From: Candidatus Bathyarchaeota archaeon
GTDB taxonomy: Archaea > Thermoproteota > Bathyarchaeia > 40CM-2-53-6 > FEN-987
Assembly (NCBI GenBank): GCA_023247835.1
Contig: JAHFFU010000074.1
Coordinates: 1 to 5,941 of the forward strand
DNA: 5,941 nt
Direction of reading: 5' to 3'
The notes under the pieces: model-generated
Seen by the model: the letters and a program-made list of their open reading frames with translations, nothing else
Told to the model about the DNA's origin: nothing
Database searches by the model: none
Shown: positions 1 through 5,126 of the stretch, piece by piece
Layout of the letters: every line of letters starts with the position of its first letter
Position numbering within the stretch: position 1 is the stretch's first letter
Made by a program: the position numbers and the translations under genes

Positions 1-213
1 ATCGTTGAAGCAGCGAAGATATTGGTCGGGCAAGGGGCAAACAAAATTGCCGTAGCGTGTACGCATCCAATTTTGGCCAGTGGCGCCTTGGACAAGATCC
101 GCGCAGCTGGAGTGAAAAGCATTGTTGGCACAGACACTGTGCCCAGCGAGATAAGCAAGGTCAGCGTAGCCCCCCTCATAGCGCAACAGATCAGGAAGGC
201 AGGAGCCGCGTGA
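1..213 (+). CDS. prs: Ribose-phosphate pyrophosphokinase (PRPP synthetase), C-terminal part
   Basis: Only the last 70 codons are present; the gene enters from the left edge in frame 1 and stops at TGA 211-213. The enzyme transfers pyrophosphate from ATP to ribose 5-phosphate, giving PRPP for nucleotide, histidine and related synthesis in the cytoplasm. The visible part matches the C-terminal phosphoribosyltransferase-fold domain: an alternating beta/alpha pattern with VACTHPILASGAL, then AAGVKSIVGTDTVPSEISK, then VSVAPLIAQQI at the end. The ATP-binding and ribose-5-phosphate loops lie upstream, outside the window, so catalytic competence cannot be judged. The protein ends almost directly after the last helix, without the extra tail of about a dozen residues of bacterial Prs such as that of E. 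coli, which fits the shorter archaeal form. A TTG at 22-24 is internal, not a start. The family call is fairly secure. Confidence 0.88.
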   Translation: MVEAAKILVGQGANKIAVACTHPILASGALDKIRAAGVKSIVGTDTVPSEISKVSVAPLIAQQIRKAGAA

Positions 214-287
214 TGCCTCCACTTGGTAGCCAAGATAGCTGAGTAACAACGCCTCGGATTGTGTGACAGCTGATATCGGCGACTTCG

Positions 288-863
288 TTGTATCCGGTAA
301 GGCTTGAAACAAATCGACTAGTTCTGCGTGAATGGGTGGAAGAGGACTGGGGTGCAGTTCACGAGTATGCAAGCGACCCACAGGTTGTTCGTTACATGCC
401 TTGGGGTCCTAACACAGAACAGGACACCAAGGATTTTGTCAAGCGATCGATGTCCTATCAACGCGACGTACCACGAATCCACTACGAGCTGGCTGTAACT
501 ATGAAGGAAAACAGCCCCTTAATCGGGGGTTGCGGCATCCACGTCCATGATGCCAAAGGCGTTTGCATGATCGGCTATTGCTTCAACCAGCGATTTTGGG
601 GGAGGGGCTACGCCACTGAAGCCGCTAACATGTTGCTGGCGTTCGGTTTTCGAAAACTAAAGGCCCATCGCATTAGGGCTGTAGCTGATCCAGCTAACAT
701 GGCCTCGATTCGTGTTCTAGAGAAGATTGGAATGAAGTATGAGGGGCGCCTTAGAGAGCATCAATTTGTGAGGGGCGAGTGGTGGGACCTAGTGCAATAC
801 GCGGTCCTTGACAGGGAGTGGGAGAAAGGAGCGCAATTACCTGATTCATCTAACATATCTTAG
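288..863 (+). CDS. GNAT-family N-acetyltransferase, RimJ/RimL-like
   Basis: This 191-residue protein has the usual length for RimJ/RimL-type acetyltransferases, which move an acetyl group from acetyl-CoA to a protein N-terminal amine or a small-molecule amine. The N-terminus has the family opening (LETNRLVLREW, residues 6-16). The acetyl-CoA pyrophosphate loop is RFWGRGYATEA at 102-112. It is followed by a helix and the segment DPANMASIRVLEKIGM (134-149), in which Asn137 and Ser140 precede the conserved helix, then EGRLRE (152-157) and a final strand around WWDLVQYAVL. The start is TTG 288-290: a stop lies in frame at 264-266 and this start puts LETNRL at the normal distance. No clear Shine-Dalgarno motif precedes it. 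The gene ends with tandem stops (TAG TAG, 861-866) and overlaps the 3' end of the opposing kinase gene by 18 bp. The substrate cannot be told from sequence. Nothing links it functionally to the neighbouring transporter. Confidence 0.88.
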   Translation: MYPVRLETNRLVLREWVEEDWGAVHEYASDPQVVRYMPWGPNTEQDTKDFVKRSMSYQRDVPRIHYELAVTMKENSPLIGGCGIHVHDAKGVCMIGYCFNQRFWGRGYATEAANMLLAFGFRKLKAHRIRAVADPANMASIRVLEKIGMKYEGRLREHQFVRGEWWDLVQYAVLDREWEKGAQLPDSSNIS

Positions 864-1778
864 TAGCGTCTCTCTATCGGGGCTGCCGCGTGTCTCGGCC
901 CTAGCGGCCTTCAACCCGCCCGCGCAATTAGCCCATTTCATGGCTTCGACGTCGGATCTACCCTCTGACAGGGCTGCAACGAAGGCTCCAATGAAGGCGT
1001 CTCCACAACCTACGGTGTTAGCAACTTTCAAGCCGTGCATGTGTAAATCCAGTGGGTCAGCCGAAAGTCGATCCTTTCTGTGATAGAGGATGGAACCTTT
1101 GGATCCGAGTTTAGCGATGAATTTCAAGTCTCCGTTGATCTCTTGGAACTTCTTGACCGCAGATTCATGGTCGGTTGTACCCGTCAAGTGCTCTGTCTCC
1201 GACTCGTTTGCAACAACGTAGCTTATGTTCTCCAGAAGCCCTGCTGCTTTCTCCAAACCCAGTTCGGATTTGACTCCTGGGTCCCACGCGACGACCTTGT
1301 TCAAACGCTTAGCTTCACGCGCCAACTTTAGCGAGGTTTCGAACGGCGGGTCCATTATGGTGACGACTGATGCCTCTGAGATCAGCTTTCTACGCTCAGG
1401 CGCATCTAAATCTTCGGGCATTATTGTGGCGTTGGCGCCGAAGTACGTGTGAATTACGTTTTCTCCGCTATCGACGATCACAATATAGGCTTGGCCCGAT
1501 TCCACCTCCGGATTGAGTTTCAGCCCGTCAACTACAACACCTTCAGTCTGAAAGATCTTGACCTGGTCATTAGCGATCGAGTCTTTCCCGAGCGCGCCGA
1601 GAATTGCAACCTTGTTGGGGCCCAGTAACCTGGCTGCGGCCACAGCGACATTTCCGGCTTTGCCGCCCGGTACTCGCGTGATTTTTTTTACGACAATTTC
1701 TTCGCCCTTCTTTGGAAAGCGGCTAACGAAAAAGTTAACGTCCCAATTGATTGCACCTATGACGACAATTTTGAGCAT
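846..1778 (-). CDS. PfkB/ribokinase-family carbohydrate or nucleoside kinase
   Basis: This 310-residue protein has the full length of the PfkB (ribokinase/adenosine kinase) family, cytoplasmic enzymes that phosphorylate a sugar or nucleoside hydroxyl. Seen in order: beta strand KIVVIGAINWDVN (3-15) with the substrate-binding Asn11/Asp13 region; the first family signature GGKAGNVAVAAARLLG (38-53); WDPG (165-168); the ANESE motif (190-194, counterpart of NPxE); nucleotide-site glycines GSKGS (225-229); and the second signature NTVGCGDAFIGAF (254-266), with predicted catalytic base Asp260 and anion hole Gly257-Asp260. The usual first Asp of the DTxGAGD motif is Asn254. The start is ATG 1776-1778; a weak AGGA lies 12 nt upstream. 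It is the last gene of the leftward block, 60 bp after ecfT. With a nucleoside hydrolase and an importer nearby, ribose or a nucleoside is the likely substrate. Archaeal relatives include nucleoside kinases (M. jannaschii type) and ADP-dependent ribose-1-phosphate kinase, so the exact reaction is open. Confidence 0.88.
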   Translation of the reverse strand: MLKIVVIGAINWDVNFFVSRFPKKGEEIVVKKITRVPGGKAGNVAVAAARLLGPNKVAILGALGKDSIANDQVKIFQTEGVVVDGLKLNPEVESGQAYIVIVDSGENVIHTYFGANATIMPEDLDAPERRKLISEASVVTIMDPPFETSLKLAREAKRLNKVVAWDPGVKSELGLEKAAGLLENISYVVANESETEHLTGTTDHESAVKKFQEINGDLKFIAKLGSKGSILYHRKDRLSADPLDLHMHGLKVANTVGCGDAFIGAFVAALSEGRSDVEAMKWANCAGGLKAARAETRGSPDRETLLRYVR

Positions 1779-1838
1779 AGGGTCGATAAATCCTGTCGGG
1801 CTTAAGAGAATTTACGTGTCAAAGCAAACCACTTCGAC

Positions 1839-2642
1839 TTAGAGGTTCCATATGTTCGGCCTAGGGGTCGCTATGAAAATTGTCGCAGAAACGATCAAGA
1901 CAAATGTGACGGTTAGAGTGATAAAGATGATATCAAGTGGCCGAATCTTCAGATCGCGTAAGAAGGTTTTCTTAACCTTCGACGAGAAACCCCTTGCCTC
2001 AAGTGCTATCGACCGCCTGTAGGCCTCTTCTATTGCTCCAAGAAGCAAAGGCGTTAGGAGCGGAACGAAATTCTTCAGTTTTTGTAGGAGACTGACCTTC
2101 TGTAACTTCAGCCCCCTTGACGTCTGAGCTTCAATTATGCTTTGAAGCCTCGATTCTATCGTTGGGACTATTTGGAGTGCAGAGAACAGCGGGTACGCAA
2201 TGTTCAGGGGCAATCCAGATTTCAGCATAGAGGCCATTAGGTCGCCGGGGTATGTAGTGAGATTGAGCAAATATGCTCCGCCAAAAATGGCAAGCAGGCG
2301 TGTGACGAGGAGAATAGCAAATGCAATCCCCTCCACCTTGAAACTAAAAGCAGGCGTAAGCCACATGATTGGGGTCCTTCCACCCGGGTAAAACAGTCCC
2401 TGAATCAGTATGATTGGAACGAAGACGGGCAGCGTCACCTTTGCAATGTTCTTCGCGTATGGAACAGCTACTTCCCCGATGAAGGAGAGTAGAAGCGTGA
2501 TGCAAAACATGGCTGCGGAAATGAGTATGCTGTTGGATATGATTGCTGGGGCAGCAATGAAAAGCCAGACTGCGACCTTTGTCCTTGGATCCAGCCTGTG
2601 TATCAGTGAATTGCGTGGAAGGTATAACGTATGAATGGACAC
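1839..2642 (-). CDS. ecfT: ECF transporter T-component (EcfT/CbiQ family transmembrane protein)
   Basis: This 267-residue integral membrane protein couples the two ATPases to the substrate-binding S-component in an energy-coupling-factor importer. It shows the EcfT hallmarks: the N-terminal signature SLIHRLDPRTK (12-22); hydrophobic segments at about 23-56, 69-85, 105-126 and 233-258; and two cytoplasmic coupling-helix motifs, SRG (175-177, in place of the usual ARG) and EARGF (215-219), which dock into the ATPase grooves. Pro-Gly-Asp at 132-134 and a long amphipathic region (about 160-220) are also as expected. The start is GTG 2640-2642, 12 bp after the S-component stop, with AAGG 10 nt upstream; the distance to the LDPRTK motif fits the family. 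It is co-directional with both ATPases and the S-component, so it probably serves this one dedicated (group I) complex. CbiQ of cobalt systems is related, but no CbiM or CbiN is present. The family call is strong. Confidence 0.93.
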   Translation of the reverse strand: MSIHTLYLPRNSLIHRLDPRTKVAVWLFIAAPAIISNSILISAAMFCITLLLSFIGEVAVPYAKNIAKVTLPVFVPIILIQGLFYPGGRTPIMWLTPAFSFKVEGIAFAILLVTRLLAIFGGAYLLNLTTYPGDLMASMLKSGLPLNIAYPLFSALQIVPTIESRLQSIIEAQTSRGLKLQKVSLLQKLKNFVPLLTPLLLGAIEEAYRRSIALEARGFSSKVKKTFLRDLKIRPLDIIFITLTVTFVLIVSATIFIATPRPNIWNL

Positions 2643-2654
2643 GGCGGTGCTGCC

Positions 2655-3254
2655 TTATCGACGCATGGTCTTCAGAAACTGAGGTGGGACCTTCGTGTAA
2701 ATCACCCAAGAGATGAAGAAGGTTATGGTCTTGTCCGTGATGTCGGATATGAACTCGGCCGTCATCGAGGCTGGGAAGACCTGCCATCCAGATGCAAGTA
2801 GTCCGGCGAAAATCGCGTCCACCCAAGCTTTGCCTGTGGTTCCTCCGTACAGGGACACGTTTAGTGGTGTTGAGATCAGAGTGGCCGTGACCGCGAGCAA
2901 AATTCCGACGAGAATGGCGCGAAGGGCTTGTGACTTTGTACGCTGTGGTTTAACTAGACCAAGAAGCGCGCACGCGCCAGCAATGAGCCCAATGGCTGCG
3001 TTGACAATCGCGTAGGGTAGGGCGTAAGGGTCGAAGGTGACCCACTTGAACACATTCGTTAAGGCTCCAACTACTGAACCATTGATAGGTCCGATGATTA
3101 CTCCGGCCAGCTGGGAACCTATCGTGTCACCCCAAATAGGGCTATTCGCTGCGAGATAAGCCGAAACCACGTTTATTCCGATCATAAGAGGGATCATGGC
3201 GATTCCGAATGACGAGAACTCGAGTTTGAACCGCGTTCGCTTCATTTCTGTCAT
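2655..3254 (-). CDS. ECF transporter S-component (substrate-binding membrane protein)
   Basis: This hydrophobic protein of 199 residues is the substrate-binding subunit of the ECF importer. About six membrane segments are visible (roughly 15-35, 45-66, 78-100, 111-130, 145-162, 176-187). Features recalled from S-component families are the GDTIGSQLAG helix start (42-51), GPINGSVVGALTN (55-67), STPLNVSLYGGTTG (128-141) followed by Asp146, and ISDITDKTITF (169-179), with charged or polar residues (Asp43, Asn67, Asp146, Glu167, Asp171, Asp174) that could line a pocket. It lies between the second ATPase and ecfT. The chosen start is ATG 3252-3254, giving MTEMKRTRFKLEF, a basic lead-in typical of S-components. 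The same frame is open back to TTG 3315-3317, which overlaps the ecfA2 stop by 4 bp and would add 21 residues. ATG 3243-3245 is also possible. Sequence does not give the substrate: nucleoside is inferred from the neighbours, and a vitamin or modified base is possible. Confidence 0.85.
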   Translation of the reverse strand: MTEMKRTRFKLEFSSFGIAMIPLMIGINVVSAYLAANSPIWGDTIGSQLAGVIIGPINGSVVGALTNVFKWVTFDPYALPYAIVNAAIGLIAGACALLGLVKPQRTKSQALRAILVGILLAVTATLISTPLNVSLYGGTTGKAWVDAIFAGLLASGWQVFPASMTAEFISDITDKTITFFISWVIYTKVPPQFLKTMRR

Positions 3255-3285
3255 TGAGGGCTCATCCACAAAGTGTTCGAGAATT

Positions 3286-3293
3286 AGTATAAA
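3286..3293 (-). promoter_or_regulatory. TATA-like box upstream of the S-component ATG (tentative)
   Basis: On the minus strand the segment 3296-3282 reads TTATTTATACTAATT and contains TTTATACT, close to the archaeal TATA-box consensus. Its centre is about 36 nt upstream of ATG 3252-3254. Transcription starting about 25 nt downstream would leave a leader of only about 10 nt. It would allow an extra transcript for the S-component, ecfT and kinase genes. It lies inside the optional 5' extension of the S-component frame, so it could simply be coding sequence. This rests on one AT-rich match. Confidence 0.3.
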
Positions 3294-3313
3294 TAACCAT
3301 TGTGCGCCAGTTA

Positions 3314-4141
3314 TCAATTTCCTTGAAAGTACTGGATTAGTGTTTGCACCATCTCTTCCACGGTAATAATGTCACGCTTTATACCGAAATGTGAGAGCCT
3401 CGCGGCAAGTCGTGTTACCTGGGGAGCTACCACCGCGCTCGATGCCAGCTTTACACCCTCCGAAAGCACATTTCTAGTTAAGTCGTGAACAAGCACTTTT
3501 CCGTCCTCCATTAGTATGGTCTGGTCGCAGTGTTTGGCGACGAATTCGATATCGTGTGAAATCAGCACGCAAGTTTTCCCCTTTGCTTTTAGTTGGTGAA
3601 TTATGGAACCCAGTGAGAGCATTCCAAAATAGTCCTGGCCTGCGTTCGGTTCGTCGAGAACCACGACCGCCGGGTCCATGGCCAGTACGGATGCGATGCA
3701 CAGCATCTTTCTTTGCCCATAGGTTAGATTGTAGGGGTGCTCTTTCAGTATAGACGACAGGCCTACCGTTTCTAGCGCGGAGTGCACTCGTTGATTTACG
3801 TTTTCTTTATTTCTCTCGAGATTCCTCGGACCAAAGGCGACTTCATCGTACACGGACGATTCAAAGAGCTGATCCTCCGGATTCTGAAACGCGAAGCCAA
3901 CAAAACGTGCCATCTCACTGGCCGTCTTCTCTTTGGTGTTCTGCCCCATAACGGTAACCTCACCCAATGATGGCTTGAGTAACGCGTTGAAGTGTTTTGC
4001 AAGGGTCGTTTTTCCAGACCCATTTCTTCCTATCAACGAAACAACTGAACCCACACCGATTTCGAGACTAACATCGCTGAGAGCCACGTTACCCTTGGGA
4101 TATCGGAACGTGACATGCTGGGCGGAAATCGCGGTCGTCAC
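3314..4141 (-). CDS. ecfA2: ECF transporter ATP-binding protein, EcfA2-like
   Basis: This 275-residue ABC ATPase is one of the two nucleotide-binding subunits that power the ECF importer from the cytoplasmic side. Motifs in order: Walker A GRNGSGKTT (38-46); Q-loop FAFQNPEDQLF (83-93); signature LTYGQRKML (139-147), where the usual LSGGQ is changed to LTYGQ; Walker B VVVLDEP (159-165) with catalytic Glu164; D-loop NAGQDY (166-171); and switch histidine in ISHDIEF (His196). FQNPEDQLF and AFGPRNL are strong marks of ECF/CbiO-type ATPases. The C-terminal domain of about 60 residues fits the EcfA dimer extension. The start is GTG 4139-4141, which shares GTGA with the stop of the upstream ATPase gene (4-bp overlap), suggesting translational coupling; AGGT lies 8 nt upstream. 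It is called A2-like from its order and GQD D-loop; A1/A2 naming is by resemblance only. The degenerate signature faces the other subunit's ATP. Confidence 0.92.
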   Translation of the reverse strand: MTTAISAQHVTFRYPKGNVALSDVSLEIGVGSVVSLIGRNGSGKTTLAKHFNALLKPSLGEVTVMGQNTKEKTASEMARFVGFAFQNPEDQLFESSVYDEVAFGPRNLERNKENVNQRVHSALETVGLSSILKEHPYNLTYGQRKMLCIASVLAMDPAVVVLDEPNAGQDYFGMLSLGSIIHQLKAKGKTCVLISHDIEFVAKHCDQTILMEDGKVLVHDLTRNVLSEGVKLASSAVVAPQVTRLAARLSHFGIKRDIITVEEMVQTLIQYFQGN

Positions 4142-5007
4142 TTTGGTCGACCTTTAAGCTTTCTTTCGATTATCTTCGCAGCTTGCTCCTCGTCCAAGGG
4201 AAAATCATCTTCCCAAAGGCCTTTTTCGCTCAGCGAGGAAACCACTTGGGCAATCTGTGTAGGCCGGACTCCCATCCTTTCGAGAAAGCTTACCTTATTC
4301 GAGAAATCCCTTGGCGTATCCTCGGAGACCATTCGAGCGTTACTGAATATGATGATCCTTTGGGAATGCCTGACTAACAACTCCGGCTGGTTGCTCACGA
4401 AGACTGTTGTAATTGCATATTTTTCATGAATCGAATGGATTGCCTTCATCACAGAAAACGCACCCTCTGGATCAAGCATCTCAGTGGGCTCATCGAGGAC
4501 CATAATCTTAGGACGCATTGCAACAACCGTAGCCAGAGAAAGTCTCTGTTGCTCACCACCTGAAAGTTCGAAAGGCGATCTTTTTTCAAGACCTGAAAGA
4601 CCGACCGTTACGAGAGCTTCAGAGATTCTTTGTCTCATGGTTTCGCGAGGGATTCCGAGATTCTGTAGGCCAAATGCTATTTCCTCCTCAACCGTCATAG
4701 CCGATCCGGTAAGCTGTGAACGAGGGTCCTGAAACACTAGACCGACAAGGTTTGACATTTCGGCGACTTGAACTCGGCGCGTGTCAACGCCATCTACTAC
4801 GACCAAGCCTTTCATAGACCCCTCCAATACGTGCGGTATGAGTCCGTTCAAACAAAGGCAGAATGTCGATTTGCCGGCACCAGAAGGCCCGGTTATGCCG
4901 ACAAATTCTCCTTCTTTCACACTCATCGTGATTTGGTTCAGGGCCCAATCACTTCGGGCAAGGTAGCGAAAGGCTAAGTGCGTGACATTTATGATCGGAT
5001 CCGCCAA
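4138..5007 (-). CDS. ecfA1: ECF transporter ATP-binding protein, EcfA1-like
   Basis: This ABC ATPase (289 residues from the chosen start) is the first gene of the leftward block and the partner of the EcfA2-like subunit. Motifs: Walker A GPSGAGKST (40-48); Q-loop LVFQDPRSQLTG (90-101); canonical signature LSGGEQQR (148-155); Walker B IMVLDEP (168-174) with catalytic Glu173; and D-loop EMLDPEG (176-182), like the SMLDPxG of EcfA1 proteins. The switch histidine is missing: the usual VTHDPE position reads VSNQPE, with Asn206 encoded by bases 4392-4390. An acidic C-terminal tail (DDFPLDEEQAAKIIERKLKG) ends the protein. The chosen start is TTG 5005-5007, giving MADPIINVTHLAFRY, because a GGGGGTGA Shine-Dalgarno-like run sits 8 nt upstream. 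A GTG at 5017-5019 in the same frame would add four residues but has no motif at proper spacing. The downstream ATPase gene overlaps by 4 bp. Family assignment is strong; the start is less certain. Confidence 0.92.
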   Translation of the reverse strand: MADPIINVTHLAFRYLARSDWALNQITMSVKEGEFVGITGPSGAGKSTFCLCLNGLIPHVLEGSMKGLVVVDGVDTRRVQVAEMSNLVGLVFQDPRSQLTGSAMTVEEEIAFGLQNLGIPRETMRQRISEALVTVGLSGLEKRSPFELSGGEQQRLSLATVVAMRPKIMVLDEPTEMLDPEGAFSVMKAIHSIHEKYAITTVFVSNQPELLVRHSQRIIIFSNARMVSEDTPRDFSNKVSFLERMGVRPTQIAQVVSSLSEKGLWEDDFPLDEEQAAKIIERKLKGRPK

Positions 5008-5015
5008 ACAGTTAG

Positions 5016-5020
5016 TCACC
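5016..5020 (-). promoter_or_regulatory. Shine-Dalgarno motif that decides the ecfA1 start
   Basis: The minus strand reads GGGGGTGA from 5023 to 5016. Its GGTGA core pairs with the conserved 16S 3' end (complement AGGAGGTGAT) and lies 8 nt before TTG 5005-5007. The same bases contain the alternative GTG start at 5017-5019, which would lose this pairing. The TTG is therefore preferred. Confidence 0.55.
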
Positions 5021-5126
5021 CCCAGTTTGAGGCCTATGGTGAGCTTGTCTGATAAGACGCTTGGCGACCCCTTAGCCTATCGGTAACTCATATTGGCATT
5101 AGTGTGCAGTTTGATAGGGAGAACAA
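5021..5126. promoter_or_regulatory. Divergent promoter region between ecfA1 and the nucleoside hydrolase gene
   Basis: This spacer must hold the promoters for both the leftward transporter-kinase block and the rightward hydrolase gene, unless one is read from further away. Seen directly: CAGTTTGA occurs exactly twice (5023-5030 and 5107-5114); GCCTAT occurs twice (5032-5037 and 5075-5080); and CCTATC (5076-5081) is inverted as GATAGG (5113-5118). Weak TATA candidates are CATATT at 5089-5094 for the plus strand (about 33 nt before the ATG) and CTTATC at 5056-5051 for the minus strand. Neither is a good consensus match. Shared regulation of the two divergent units is an inference from layout and these short repeats. 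Confidence 0.4.
5117..5121 (+). promoter_or_regulatory. Ribosome binding site of the nucleoside hydrolase gene
   Basis: GGGAG, containing the Shine-Dalgarno core GGAG, ends 5 nt before ATG 5127-5129. This supports that ATG, which also places the DTDPGVDD motif at the normal distance from the N-terminus. Confidence 0.6.

Noticed and set aside
222..234. Small perfect hairpin CTTGG-TAG-CCAAG after the prs stop codon, considered as a terminator.
   Set aside because: The stem is only 5 bp with a 3-nt loop and no T-run follows; too weak to call.
1681..1689. Run of eight T on the plus strand, considered as a terminator.
   Set aside because: It lies inside the kinase gene, where it encodes Lys-Lys on the other strand, and no plus-strand gene ends before it.
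1779..1838. The 60-bp gap before the kinase gene, considered as holding its own promoter (GTAAATT near 1812 on the minus strand).
   Set aside because: The match to an archaeal TATA box is poor; read-through from ecfT is equally likely.
2344..2826. 160-codon open frame on the minus strand crossing the S-component/ecfT junction.
   Set aside because: It is out of frame with two well-supported membrane protein genes and its translation has no recognisable motif or membrane pattern.
4115..4429. 104-codon plus-strand frame opposite the ATPase junction.
   Set aside because: It is antisense to conserved ATPase sequence, with no family signature; treated as a shadow frame.
5050..5059. GTCT-GATA-AGAC-like palindrome at about 5047-5058 in the divergent spacer, considered as an operator or hairpin.
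   Set aside because: Only four exact base pairs per arm; not distinguishable from chance.
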